A DNA stretch of 64,000 nt, taken from JAICXG01 sp963801255 (lineage in GTDB: Bacteria > Verrucomicrobiota > Verrucomicrobiia > Chthoniobacterales > UBA10450). The notes below the pieces were generated by a model that was given only the letters and a program-made list of their open reading frames with translations, was not told the DNA's origin and searched no databases. Position numbers and translations under genes: made by a program. Below, piece after piece: positions 1 to 9,327 of the stretch. Each line of letters begins with the position of its first letter. The first letter of the stretch is position 1. The stretch lies in assembly GCA_963801255.1 (NCBI GenBank), contig CAWDEC010000011.1, positions 1 through 64,000 on the forward strand, written 5' to 3'.

Positions 1-2335
1 GTTTGTCCTGTTTGTCGATCTTCCCGCTCAAGTTGAGATCAACGCGGAAATTAGCCGAAGTAACTACTTGTCCCTTATCGGCTGTGACTGCATCAAGGTC
101 TGGCGCGTCAACTATGCGACTGCCATCGATATCGCCAGTGAGGAAACCAAACGGAACGTCACCATGGGATTGTCCATCCCCGTTTATGTTTTCCGTGTGC
201 AGAGTTACAATCTCGGCGTTCGTCACACCGGTTATCTGGGCGCGCATTTCATTGCCACTAAAGGTAATTGCTCCGACTGTTGCTGTCCCGCTCAGGACCG
301 TCACTTCACCGGAGGTGACCGGACTGTCGAAAGTAAAGACAGCGCTATAAGTGGTCGAGGAACGGTCTTCTACTCCAGAGATGCCGGTGAGCGGCATATC
401 GATGTCGAAATCTCCGGCTGACTTGTGAGTCAGGCGCGACGCCGCGCTGACCAGGTTGGCGCCGCAGCCATCTGGACTTGGTGCCTGGATAGCGACGGTA
501 ATGGGCGTTCCGGTCTTGAAAAAGCCGACGGTGGCATTCGCCGTCTGCGGTGGCCGATTCGAATCAAAGCGAAAATTGTACAAGGTTCCCCAGCGGATCG
601 CGTTTGCGTTCTGGTCTTGAGCGAAAGTCTTGCAGGCCCAACTGAGGGTGTTGGTGGTTTGGCTGGGAGTCCACGGGGTACTGCTGTAACCTGCGCTATT
701 CAACGTTCCGTCGTTCGCCCAGCCGGGATGTTGAGGTGGCGCATGAAAATCCAGATTGCTCGCCGTAATTCCGCAGCCCAAAGGAACACTGAAAGACTGA
801 ATAGAGCGATCGAGGTTCTGGTTATAGACCGCGTACTCATAGTGCCAGACGCCAGCGCTCGGGTTTGTCACCTTGTAAGCCACGAAGCCGATGCCGTCGT
901 TCCCCGGATCGGGTTCGAGGCGACTAACGGTCGCTCCCGTCCACGCGGAAATGGCGGGACTGGTTTGCACCGTGTCGCCGACGGGAGCAAAGCTAAACTT
1001 AGTATCGCCTGAAACAGTGAACTGACGATACGATACGTTGTTATACATGTTGCATTGCCCAGGGTTAGCCTGGCACCACGTCCACTCGTGTGGAGTGACG
1101 TACTGACCTTCGCCGTAGTAGGTCGCACCGGTATTCAAGGAGGGGGTCAGGTCATCAATGCTCACCAGAATCCGGTGGGAAGTGACGTCGTGAACGTGGC
1201 CGGTGTGACTGGCTGGACTAGGGTTGACTGGGAAGGCGCCGGTAAAGGGATTAACCCAGGCCCGTGAACCCAGGGCGCTTTGGGTTCCGTTGAGGCTCGC
1301 CGTATAAATATCGGAACATCCATCGCACAGGTGCGTACCCGTCACGCATCCGTGGGTGTTGCAACCCAGATCGCACTCGTCGTCCTCAAGCGCAAAGAAG
1401 GCATGCTTCAGCCACGATTGCCCAATTTGCTCGAAGCGGTCGTTGTTCGCGGTGCCGCCACTCATTCGATAAAGATTTTGCGGAATGACAGGGTGATCGT
1501 TCGAGTCGGGTAACGCCATCCAGTCCAAGGGCTGATTCCCGTTATTGCAGGAGGTGGTGCCTAGAGACAGGCCTACGAAACCGTTCACGCTTCCGGTATG
1601 GGATTGGATTAACGAAGGCAAATCACCCACGATGACATCAGGGCCTGCGACCAAGGCGGAGCGACTACCACTCCCTGCACCGGCGCCCGACCGAGCCGAG
1701 GGTAGCTCGTCCGATACCACGATGTCGTTGTTATACTTCGTTACTTCAATTGGGTCCATCGTCGCGGTAATCGCGATCTTTCCGACGACCGCTGGGGCCT
1801 GCGCCGGGCGCCCAAGCTTTCTGGCAAATTCTTCCGAGACCGTCAGCGTGCCGCCATCGAGCTTGAGCAAGCGGTTAGTAGGGTCGTAGGCGTAGTCGCC
1901 CCCTTCGACGTTGAAGAAGATGAAGCCGGTTTTGCCATCACGGATGACTAGATCGAATACTCTTTCTTGAGGGGTCTTCTCGACGATCAGTTGTTTGAAA
2001 GATGGGCCGAACAGCTTTGCCAGGCTCGGCGAATTTTGCGGAACAAGGCCAAGCGAACCTGGCAACGTTGTCCGGAAAACATCGTTAAAAACCAGGACTG
2101 TGAAAAAGGAACTGGACGCGACTCCGAAATCTGTTGTCTCTAATCCGGGCTTTTCTTTGGCCGATGCGCCTTCGAGACTGTTCAGGTCAAGAGCGATCGA
2201 GACTTTTCCATTCGTCGCGATCATTTTTTCGAGAACTCCACTACCACTGGAAGACTGGGCCACAGAATCTCCAGGCGTCTGGCGGGCGAACAACAACAGC
2301 GGAAGCGCGATACAAACGTATATTTTTCTTACCAT
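1..2335 (-). CDS. secreted protein with dockerin-like C-terminal repeats (3' end off the window)
   Basis: One open minus-strand frame runs from an ATG at 2335-2333 to the left edge (778 codons, no stop). It starts with a hydrophobic signal-like segment (about residues 1-17, KIYVCIALPLLLFA). The middle is a large Cys-containing extracellular region with 'DVIVGDLPSL' near residue 233, and the part at the window edge looks like dockerin type I repeats: 'GDIDGSRIVDAPDLDAV' followed by 'ANFRVDLNLSGKIDKQD', with the D-x-D/N-x-S/G calcium-loop pattern twice. In other bacteria dockerins bind cohesins or serve as secretion/anchoring tails; which applies here cannot be seen. The central region is not a family I recognise. 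Frame continuity was checked at both ends and at one internal point. Likely exported and surface-associated. Confidence 0.8.
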   Translation of the reverse strand, partial: MVRKIYVCIALPLLLFARQTPGDSVAQSSSGSGVLEKMIATNGKVSIALDLNSLEGASAKEKPGLETTDFGVASSSFFTVLVFNDVFRTTLPGSLGLVPQNSPSLAKLFGPSFKQLIVEKTPQERVFDLVIRDGKTGFIFFNVEGGDYAYDPTNRLLKLDGGTLTVSEEFARKLGRPAQAPAVVGKIAITATMDPIEVTKYNNDIVVSDELPSARSGAGAGSGSRSALVAGPDVIVGDLPSLIQSHTGSVNGFVGLSLGTTSCNNGNQPLDWMALPDSNDHPVIPQNLYRMSGGTANNDRFEQIGQSWLKHAFFALEDDECDLGCNTHGCVTGTHLCDGCSDIYTASLNGTQSALGSRAWVNPFTGAFPVNPSPASHTGHVHDVTSHRILVSIDDLTPSLNTGATYYGEGQYVTPHEWTWCQANPGQCNMYNNVSYRQFTVSGDTKFSFAPVGDTVQTSPAISAWTGATVSRLEPDPGNDGIGFVAYKVTNPSAGVWHYEYAVYNQNLDRSIQSFSVPLGCGITASNLDFHAPPQHPGWANDGTLNSAGYSSTPWTPSQTTNTLSWACKTFAQDQNANAIRWGTLYNFRFDSNRPPQTANATVGFFKTGTPITVAIQAPSPDGCGANLVSAASRLTHKSAGDFDIDMPLTGISGVEDRSSTTYSAVFTFDSPVTSGEVTVLSGTATVGAITFSGNEMRAQITGVTNAEIVTLHTENINGDGQSHGDVPFGFLTGDIDGSRIVDAPDLDAVTADKGQVVTSANFRVDLNLSGKIDKQDK

Positions 2336-2432
2336 GTGATAACCTCGGGTGGCTGGATATGTAACTATCTCGTGGTAGTCGAGCTTTTTATGATGTTTTT
2401 ATCATGAACAATGGATTGCAAACTGGGGACTT

Positions 2433-4301
2433 ATGAAGACCGGCTGCCAGGACCATCGTTCAGCACTGCAAGGGGCAATCCAGGGAACCGGCCCTCGGAG
2501 GAACGCCATTCGCAAATCAAGAACCAGCCGTTGGCGCGCGGCCGTGCTCATCCTCGTGAATCTGTTGATGGTGGCTCACTTCATTCAATGGCGCGCTACC
2601 GGCCGGACCATCTCACCTATCGAGCCGTCCGAGACGATCTACACCCTCCAGCAGGGCGCGATTAACGCCGGCTTTATCTTTTTCGCGTTGGCCATCTTGG
2701 CGACTCTTGTCCTCGGGCGTTTCGTTTGCGGCTGGGGCTGTCACATTCTCGCTCTCCAGGATTTCTGCGGCTGGATCCTGAAGAAAATTGGCCTCACGCC
2801 GCAGCCTTTTCGGTCGCGGCTCCTGGTTTATGTCCCACTCATCGCCGCCCTCTACATGTTTATTTGGCCTACGGTTCGGCGGTTCCTATTCAGCGCGGAA
2901 CCGGGACCGCTGATCCCGAAATTTACGAACCATCTTACGACCGATAACTTTTGGGAGACTTTCCCTTCCGTCGGGGTCGCGATCCCTTTTCTTTTTATCT
3001 GCGGGTTCCTCATCGTCTATTTTTTGGGGCAAAAGGGTTTCTGCACTTACGCCTGCCCTTACGGCGGATTCTTTGGCCTGGCCGATAAGCTGTCGCCGTT
3101 GAGGATCCGGGTTACCGATGCCTGCAATCAATGTGGGCATTGCACCGCGACCTGCACCTCGAACGTCCTGGTCCATGCGGAAGTGAAAGCGCACAAGATG
3201 GTGGTCGATGCGGGTTGCATGAAATGCATGGATTGCGTCAGCGTCTGCCCGAACGACGCTCTTTATCTTGGTTTTGGAAAACCCGCCTTCGCGGCTTCCA
3301 AGTCGGCTAAGTCTACCAGGCACTACTCGATTTCGTGGACCGAAGAAATTCTCGGGGCCGTGGTGTTTCTCGGCAGTCTCCTCGCGCTGCGAGGTGTTTA
3401 TGGGCTTGTTCCATTTCTGATGGCGCTGGGTTGCGCCGCGGTCACGACGTTTCTCGCTCTCAAGATCGGGCGCTTGCTTGGGAAGAACGATGTCTTCTTT
3501 CATCGTTTCGTGCTCAAGTCCCGAGGTAGGATTCAAACTGCGGGATGGGCTTTTCTTATTTGCGCCGTGGGCTGGATCGGCCTGAACGCGCATAGCGGCT
3601 GGATTAGGTATCACGAATTTGCAGGCACTCGGGCGTTTCAGAATATCCGGATCCCGGATGAGTTGGCGCTCGCGCAAATCAACCCAGCTCCCTGGCTTGG
3701 GCCAGTCGAAAAGGAGGATGTGCTGGCGGGCGAAAGTCATCTTCAAACGGCTTTGAATTTTGGGTTATTCACCGATCCAGATCTCCTTGCCAAACTGGCT
3801 TGGTTTGAATACCTCTCAGGCGCCGCCGAGCGCTCAGTTCGGCTTCTCAGCCAGGCGGCCGAGCGCCAAAAGGCGCAGGCCCGAGCTTTGAGCCTCTACT
3901 ATCGCGGGGCGATCTTGAATCGGCTCGGTCGTTACCAGGAAGCGAGCGAGAGTCTCAACCAAGCGCTGGCGGAGCGGGAAGATTTGATTCTCGCCCGCGA
4001 GCAAGAAGGCGAATCGCTCTGGCAGTTGGGCCGCAAAAATGAGGCCATTGCAGTCTGGACCGGTGCGCTTGAGCGCAACCCGCGTCTTGCACTCACCGGC
4101 AATTTTCTGGCAGGTGCGGAGCGATCGCTGGGCAAATTGGAGGAAGCCACGACCTACGAAAAACAGGCGGACGAAGCCACGCCTAACGACGCGCTCTACC
4201 ATGAGATGGTTGCTTTGCGCCTGGAACACGTCGGTATGCGAGAACTTGCCGCGAAACACTTCCTGCAAGCGACCGAGCTTGGTAGCCCAGTGATTCGTTA
4301 G
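2433..4301 (+). CDS. membrane 4Fe-4S ferredoxin-type protein (NapH/CcoG-like) with C-terminal TPR domain
   Basis: A 622-residue protein. The N-terminal half has several membrane helices and the 'CGWGCH' and 'CTYACPYG' motifs typical of NapH/CcoG/RdxA-type polyferredoxins. Two 4Fe-4S clusters follow near residues 230-280 ('CNQCGHCTATC' and 'CMKCMDCVSVCP'). After further helices (about residues 300-380) the last ~200 residues form TPR-like helical repeats ('YYRGAILNRLGRYQEASESLNQAL', one of several). By family it should carry electrons at the cytoplasmic membrane; the TPR tail suggests assembly with a partner, but no redox partner gene is adjacent. The stop codon lies inside a copy of the recurrent word TCGTTAGGC (4295-4303) and another copy lies in the TPR region (4181-4189). 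The last ~145 bp are duplicated near 7.3-7.5 kb. Confidence 0.85.
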   Translation: MKTGCQDHRSALQGAIQGTGPRRNAIRKSRTSRWRAAVLILVNLLMVAHFIQWRATGRTISPIEPSETIYTLQQGAINAGFIFFALAILATLVLGRFVCGWGCHILALQDFCGWILKKIGLTPQPFRSRLLVYVPLIAALYMFIWPTVRRFLFSAEPGPLIPKFTNHLTTDNFWETFPSVGVAIPFLFICGFLIVYFLGQKGFCTYACPYGGFFGLADKLSPLRIRVTDACNQCGHCTATCTSNVLVHAEVKAHKMVVDAGCMKCMDCVSVCPNDALYLGFGKPAFAASKSAKSTRHYSISWTEEILGAVVFLGSLLALRGVYGLVPFLMALGCAAVTTFLALKIGRLLGKNDVFFHRFVLKSRGRIQTAGWAFLICAVGWIGLNAHSGWIRYHEFAGTRAFQNIRIPDELALAQINPAPWLGPVEKEDVLAGESHLQTALNFGLFTDPDLLAKLAWFEYLSGAAERSVRLLSQAAERQKAQARALSLYYRGAILNRLGRYQEASESLNQALAEREDLILAREQEGESLWQLGRKNEAIAVWTGALERNPRLALTGNFLAGAERSLGKLEEATTYEKQADEATPNDALYHEMVALRLEHVGMRELAAKHFLQATELGSPVIR

Positions 4302-4312
4302 GCCGGTTCAAT
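4157..4312 (+). repeat. 155-bp direct repeat, copy A (3' end of the ferredoxin/TPR gene)
   Basis: This stretch is nearly identical to 7311-7467. It covers the last ~48 codons and stop of the ferredoxin/TPR gene plus about 10 bases beyond. The two copies bracket a ~3-kb block that holds only the SBBP gene. Confidence 0.9.
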
Positions 4313-4553
4313 CAACCGCGCTAGAGTCATATCGAGCGCGTGTTTCTGACCGTGCGGCAGGAACTAAAGCGTTTCCAGCGCAAAGGACTTGGCTACTCGA
4401 AAGACCTTGCCACGCATGGCGGCGGAGTAGGCGCTGCCACGTCACGGGTTTTTTGGCGTCCGCTCTCCTCAGCGGATTTCTCGCCGGGAGCGTTTTCCCG
4501 ATGCGCTGAAGACAGCGCACGCTACAGGGCTGGCTTCCGGCTATCCCACTACT

Positions 4554-7162
4554 CTACCGGAAGGTCACTGTGACCTGGTTCGAACAGTTGCCGGCCTTGT
4601 CGGTCACTGAGTAGGTGTAAGTTCCGCGCTTAGTGATACTGTCGGTATATGGGTTTTGTGCTGTGGTCGCGATCAGACCCCTCGGTGGATTGCGCCGGAT
4701 CTCGACCACGTGCGACGTCGCCCCAGTCCAGTAGAGCCTGACCGCAAATTGGCCTCGGCTGACGCGGTGCTTTCGGGCCACGACCACGATCTGACACTGC
4801 GGTGTCGGCGTTGGGGTCGCCGTAGGAGTGGGTGTCGGTGGAGGGGTGGGGGTGGGAGTAGAAGTAGGGGTAGGAGTGGCAGTAGGGGATGCGGTCGGAG
4901 TAGGCGTAGGGGTGAGCGTAGGTGTAGGCGTTGGCGTTGGAGTTGGTCCAGTCATCGGACTAAACTGCGCCACGAAGACATCTTCGCTGCCATCAGGGAG
5001 CGTCTGAAAGGCCCCAAGGGTCGTGGGAAAGTTGGACGAATACGTACGTCCCGTCACGTAGAAGTTGCCGGAGGTGTCCACCGCTATGGGGTAGCCCTCA
5101 TCGTTACCGCTGCCCCCGAGATAAGTGGAGTAGACAAGGCCGGAACCGGTGGGATTGAGCTCAGTCACAAAGGCATCGTCGTCACCACCCAAGGTCGTCT
5201 GAAAGGCCCCGGCGGTCGTGGGAAAATCGCTCGAATACGTGGACCCTGCGACGTAGGCGTTGCCGGAGATATCCACCGCGATGCTGCCACCGCCGTAATC
5301 GTAATCGCTGCCCCCGAGATAAGTAGAGTAGACAAGGCCGGAGCCGGCAGGATTCAGCTCAGTCACAAAGACATCCTGGCCGCCCAAGGTCGTCTGAAAG
5401 GCCCCTGCGGTCGTGGGAAAGTTGGCCGAAAACGTGATTCCAGTAACGAAGGTGTTGCCGGAAGTGTCCACCGCGATGCCACCGCCGTAATCGTAATCGC
5501 TGCCCCCGAGATAAGTAGAGTAGACAAGGCCGGAGCCGGTAGGATTGAGCTTAGTCACGAAGGCATCATAGCCACCACTAAGGGCTCGTCTGGAAGGCCC
5601 CCGCGGTCGTGGGAAAGTCGCCTGATTCCGTAAACCCTGCGACGTAGGCGTTGCCGGAAGTATCCACCGCGATCCCGTAGCCCCGATCGATATCGCTGCC
5701 CCCGAGATAAGTGGAATAGACAAGACCGGAGCCAGTGGAACTGACCTCCGTCACAAAGACATCGGAGAGACCACGGAAGGCCGTCTGAAAGGCCCCTGCG
5801 GTCGTGGGAAAGTCGCCCGATCCCGTGTATCCTGTGATGTAGGCGTTGCCGGAGTCGCCCACCGCAATGGCATTGCCCTCCTCCAAACCGCTGCCCCCGA
5901 GATAAGAGGAGTAGACAAGACCTGAGCCGGTAGGATTGAGCTTAGTCACGAAGGCATCAGCACCACCATAGGTCATCTGGAAGGCCCCAAGGGTCGTGGG
6001 AAAGTTGGACCGAAAACGTGAGTCCAGTAACAAAGGCGTTGCCGGAAGTGTCCACCGCGATGCCACCGCCGTAATCGTAATCGCTGCCCCCGAGATAAGT
6101 AGAGTAGACAAGGCCGGAGCCGGTAGGATTGAGCTTAGTCACGAAGGCATCAGGGCCACCACCATAGGTCGTCTGGAAGGCCCCCGCGGTCGTGGGAAAG
6201 TCGTCCGATTCCGTGTATCCTATAATGTAGGCGTTGCCGGAGGTGTCCACCGCGATCCCGTTGCCCTCATCGATATCGCTGCCCCCGAGATAAGTGGAGT
6301 AAACCAGGACGGGATCGATAATCAGTGGCCTGGCCGTATCATAGGCAGCCACGGCAAAGCCCAGCTCATGGCCCGCCCGGAGAACGTATCTGCCTTCAAC
6401 GGATCGGTGCTGACCGTCCACTTCCTGGTAGATCTCCGGCTGCTTCCAACGCACCCTGCCCCCCGCCGTCTGCACCACCAGCTCACCTTGCGCGTCCAGA
6501 GACATCTTCTGCGCTCCGGCCAGCTTCATCCTGATGTGAGCCGGGTCGCCTCCAGGCCCCACCACAAAATCGTATTCCAGTTGCCGTTGGTTGCCGTAGT
6601 AAACCAGGTCGATCCCAGGATAGACCTGCTCGTAGCGGACTTTGGCATAAGTCGCGACGCCCGTGCGCCACTTGGTGGGATCCTGGCCGATCAAATAGTT
6701 GATTTTGCCCGGTAACTCCTCTTCGCCGGTTACTTTGGCTGCGGGGTTGGCGGCCACAAACTGCGTCCGCAAAACGGTCGATTGTCGCTTCGGCTTCTTC
6801 TGCGCAAATGTCGGGTGGGTCAGCTTCTTCGCCGGCGCCGGCTTCTCCGATTTCGTCAGCACCAGCACTGCTTCGCGGTTGGTCAGGAACAGATTGTAAC
6901 CTCTGCCTCGGGAGAGGAACTTCACTGGTTGATCCTGCTGACCCTGGTTCGCTTCGAAGCTGAGGGGAAGTTTGCCGTAACTCTCATTAACCCGGGCAAG
7001 GGTCGCTTTATCCACCTTGCTCGGCTCAGGCGTTTCGGCTTGCGCTCCCGGCGAAAACGCGAAGGCGAGCAAGAGCGCCAGCGGGAATAAGGGCGATCGC
7101 GGACGCGCCTGGTTGCCCGAGTTTCCCCGGACTGGAGCGGTAAGATTTCGGGAGTGATTCAT
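4554..7162 (-). CDS. SBBP-repeat beta-propeller secreted protein, frameshifted
   Basis: The protein is spread over three overlapping minus-strand frames: about 7162-5957, 6111-5578 and 5723-4554. The chosen start (ATG 7162-7160) follows a GAGG box and gives a signal peptide ('FPLALLLAFAFSPGAQA'). An N-terminal domain typical of SBBP proteins follows ('LPLSFEANQGQ'), then about seven ~64-residue repeats of the type 'STYLGGS...GIAVDTSGNAYV.G...FPTTAGAFQ'. A Pro-Thr linker (~4805-4945) and a short C-terminal domain with two Cys finish it. Comparing repeat units places the shifts near 6010 (one extra base in GGACCG against GGCCG) and near 5580. Either these are assembly errors in a repetitive gene or it is a pseudogene. 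Its role is unknown; such proteins are thought to be extracellular propellers. Confidence 0.8.
4950..6310 (-). repeat. tandem ~190-bp coding repeats of the SBBP domain
   Basis: About seven consecutive units each encode YLGGS, IAVDTSGN, FPTTAGAFQ and DAFVTKLNPTGSGLVY. Several units are nearly identical at the DNA level, which makes slippage, recombination or misassembly plausible and may explain the two frameshifts. Confidence 0.85.
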
Positions 7163-7310
7163 TGGGACCTCTTTCTCTCCCGCTGGCTCAACCCCGGCAC
7201 TTGATCTGAAAAGAGAAGAACTCAGCGGAAAGCTCTTCAATCCCACTCGCACGTTGTTCCAAAGGACGAGCGTTTGCAGGAATATCCGGCCCGGTCAATC
7301 CAAAAATCCC

Positions 7311-7467
7311 CGAAAAACAGGCGGACGAAGCCACGCCTAACGACGCGCTCCTACCATGAGATGGTTGCTTTGCGCCTGGAACACGTCGGTATGCGAGAAC
7401 TTGCCGCGAAACACTTCCTGCGAACGCCGAGCTCGGTAGCCCAGTGATTCGTTAGGCCAGTTCAATT
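7311..7467 (+). repeat. 155-bp direct repeat, copy B (non-coding remnant)
   Basis: A near-copy of 4157-4312 with small indels: an extra C near 7350 and a scrambled stretch near 7420-7435. These break the reading frame, so this copy is a gene fragment. It keeps both TCGTTAGGC-family words (7335-7343 and 7449-7457). It lies just upstream of the SBBP gene start, on the opposite side of that gene from copy A. Confidence 0.9.
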
Positions 7468-7541
7468 GGTTGGCGACCTCGTCTGGAAGCCTCAAAGTGG
7501 GACAAATCTCCGACCAACCTGCAAACATTTCGACTCCGCTA

Positions 7542-7666
7542 CATCTAACGAGACACAAGATCGCCTATCACGGCCGAGAGCGCACGTCGCAGCGATTTGA
7601 ACGTTGCAGTTACGTCGAACGTAAACACAAACCGGGCCGTGGTTAGGTGCATCGCCTAGTTAGATG
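7542..7666 (-). other. attC-like cassette recombination site
   Basis: The ends are the perfect inverted pair CATCTAAC (7542-7549) and GTTAGATG (7659-7666), fitting the integron boxes RYYYAAC and GTTRRRY. Inside them GATCGCC...CACGGCC on the left pairs imperfectly with GGCCGTGG...GCATC on the right, as expected for L boxes with unpaired bases. It lies ~120 bp past the stop of the minus-strand TonB-like gene. The stretch 7667-7788 holds nothing recognisable. Confidence 0.55.
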
Positions 7667-7788
7667 CCGGTGCATTCGAGTCACGCGTGGTAGAAGAGGG
7701 CGATTCGGGAGCCTCGTCAGCGTCTGAGGAAATCTCTATATCTGCTCATGATCTCGTCTGACACCCAACAGCCTAAGCTAAATCATTT

Positions 7789-8424
7789 CTAGCTCATCGG
7801 AATGACGAACTGTGTCAGGGTGCGAGGGCGAAAACGCCACTGGCGGAACGCTCGCACCGCGGCGGTGTCAAACGACCCAAGTCCAGTTGTTTCGAGAATT
7901 TTGACATCCGTCACCCGCCCAGTCGACGGGTCGATGTTTAGTTGAAAGCGCCCGTGCCTGGGGTACGCATGATTTACGCCTAAGCCCGCAGCTAGCACGG
8001 GAAAATGTGGCGGAACCGCGTAGAGGACATTCGGGTCGTCTCCGCGCAAGCGAGCGGCTGTTTCGCCTTCGATTCCGAAATTGACCGGGACCTTTATCGC
8101 ATTGGCACGGTGCGCCTTGATTCGCCACTTGGAGAGCGAGTCTATCGCGGCCTGATCGAGAAGCGCGTAACCCGTGGAATGAAGAACGGTCACCTTGCGC
8201 GCCAGGCCGCTCTCAGGGTCAAAGGTGATTTGATAAATGCCGCGTCCTTGCAGGCTGGCAACCCTTGCCGCAAAAGGATACGCTGGCATGGGCGCAGCGA
8301 TGATATCCAATTTGGCGGCAAAGGCCCGATTAGCATCGTCATTGTCGTTGCTAGCCTTCGCCGCTAATTGCCGCGCCGAAACACCGAGGAATATTGTGAG
8401 AAGAAAGACGAAACAACAGCGCAT
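7789..8424 (-). CDS. secreted protein with two TonB C-terminal-like domains
   Basis: Start chosen at ATG 8424-8422, giving a signal peptide ('MRCCFVFLLTIFLGVSA'); a longer frame begins at 8520 with an ATG that overlaps the attC end box. The mature part holds two TonB_C-like modules in tandem: one around 'GIYQITFDPESGLARKVTVL...DQAAIDSLSKWR' and one around 'GRFQLNIDPSTGRVTDVKIL...DTAAVRAFRQWRF'. It lacks the Pro-rich periplasmic spacer and membrane anchor of true TonB, so energy transduction is doubtful. By position it is a gene cassette: an attC-like site lies on each side and the neighbours share its strand. Confidence 0.75.
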   Translation of the reverse strand: MRCCFVFLLTIFLGVSARQLAAKASNDNDDANRAFAAKLDIIAAPMPAYPFAARVASLQGRGIYQITFDPESGLARKVTVLHSTGYALLDQAAIDSLSKWRIKAHRANAIKVPVNFGIEGETAARLRGDDPNVLYAVPPHFPVLAAGLGVNHAYPRHGRFQLNIDPSTGRVTDVKILETTGLGSFDTAAVRAFRQWRFRPRTLTQFVIPMS

Positions 8425-8517
8425 AGGCCATGTTAGCCGGGCGGCTGAACCAGAGTCAAGGAGCTTTGGGATCCTACGATGTGAACGCGTTAGCTTGCCT
8501 CGATTCGATAGCGCTAG

Positions 8518-8627
8518 CATCTAACGAGAATAAGATGAGCCACCGCGCGAGTTACGAGTGGCGTTCATAAGCAACGAAATCCAGGCATACGGACGGCTCG
8601 CGGTTGGCTCCATCGCTTGGTTAGATG
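8518..8627 (-). other. attC-like cassette recombination site (well formed)
   Basis: A 110-bp site with perfect 8-bp inverted ends (CATCTAAC 8518-8525, GTTAGATG 8620-8627). Inside, GATGAGCCACCGCG on the left pairs with the complement GATGGAGCCAACCGCG of the right arm. The right arm carries two extra bases, which would bulge out as the extrahelical bases that define attC orientation. The stop codon of the upstream minus gene (8621) is inside one end box and an in-frame ATG of the next gene is inside the other. Confidence 0.75.
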
Positions 8628-8995
8628 GCTTCATATGATCTCCAATATCCGTAGCGAAGCCGATGAGTAATGCGTCCAAATAGCCAGCCGAGCAAGAACC
8701 AAAACGCCGTCCCGAGGATGACAAAATAAAGGACGCAAAACCAGAAATCCCATCTGGCAATATGGCCCGAGAAGAAACTCACCGGGGGCCATAACTCAAA
8801 ACGAGGCAAATGGTCCAGAACAGGAGAAAACAGCAAATTCATCGGAATATCTACTACGCCAATGAAAACCCACGTCTCCGGGGAAGAAGAGCCACCTGTC
8901 GCAACGAGGATTGCGATGAAGGTTGCCAATAAGAAGTGCGTAGTGGCGGCGTAGCAGCCAAAACGAATCGCTATCCAAGGATCACCTTCAGTCAT
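8621..8995 (-). CDS. small membrane protein, cassette gene
   Basis: A 124-residue protein with about three hydrophobic segments ('THFLLATFIAILVATGG', 'VFIGVVDIPMNLLF', 'FCVLYFVILGTAFWFLLGWLF'). I recognise no family. The ATG (8995-8993) is part of the word GTTAGATG of one recombination box and the TAA stop (8621) is inside the end box of the next site. The gene therefore fills its cassette almost from site to site and must be translated from signals in the preceding cassette or from a leaderless transcript. Confidence 0.65.
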   Translation of the reverse strand: MTEGDPWIAIRFGCYAATTHFLLATFIAILVATGGSSSPETWVFIGVVDIPMNLLFSPVLDHLPRFELWPPVSFFSGHIARWDFWFCVLYFVILGTAFWFLLGWLFGRITHRLRYGYWRSYEAI

Positions 8996-9016
8996 CTAAC
9001 GAGAATAAGTTAGATG
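8993..9016 (-). other. collapsed attC remnant
   Basis: Only 24 bp separate the outer edges of the end boxes CATCTAAC (8993-9000) and GTTAGATG (9009-9016), with GAGAATAA between them. The adjacent bases match the left arm of the site at 8518, so this is best read as an attC that lost its hairpin. The two flanking cassettes would then be locked together. Confidence 0.55.
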
Positions 9017-9327
9017 GTTGGCGTAGATCGCTCATGACGAAGTCGAAGAAACGCGCGCAATGCTAGCCAAAGAGCTAGGGCAGCATAGGGAAAGGCGAAT
9101 ACGATGTTGCGGATCGTGAAAAGCATTGTGGTCGATCGTCCAGCACGTTCGAGCGAAATGCTGCTATCGCCAAAGCCAATCCCAACACACCCCGCCACTC
9201 CAAACGCGAGAATCGCACAACGCGACGCCCACTGATCGGAGAGTCGAAACGGGTACCGACATAGATAGAAGGTAAGCAGTGGCCAGCCGATAGCGCCAAC
9301 GATCATGAAAACGAGCGCGGATAACAT
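9010..9327 (-). CDS. small membrane protein, cassette gene
   Basis: A 105-residue protein with about three membrane segments ('LVFMIVGAIGWPLLTFYLC', 'CAILAFGVAGCVGIGFG', 'IVFAFPYAALALWLALRAFL'). No family recognised. Its ATG (9327-9325) overlaps the box GTTAGATG of the site at 9325-9442 and its TAA lies in the collapsed site at 8993-9016, the same arrangement as the next gene downstream. Confidence 0.65.
   Translation of the reverse strand: MLSALVFMIVGAIGWPLLTFYLCRYPFRLSDQWASRCAILAFGVAGCVGIGFGDSSISLERAGRSTTMLFTIRNIVFAFPYAALALWLALRAFLRLRHERSTPTI

Noticed and set aside
425..1012. Plus-strand frames of up to 195 codons at the left edge
   Set aside because: They are antisense to the continuous minus-strand secreted-protein frame with signal peptide and dockerin-like repeats.
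4656..5633. A 325-codon plus-strand frame
   Set aside because: It is antisense to the SBBP repeats and has Arg/Gly/Ser-rich low-complexity composition forced by the opposite-strand Pro-Thr linker.
4950..6310. Regularly spaced near-identical repeats that might suggest a CRISPR array
   Set aside because: Units are ~190 bp, coding, and translate to SBBP propeller repeats; there are no short repeats with unique spacers and no cas genes.
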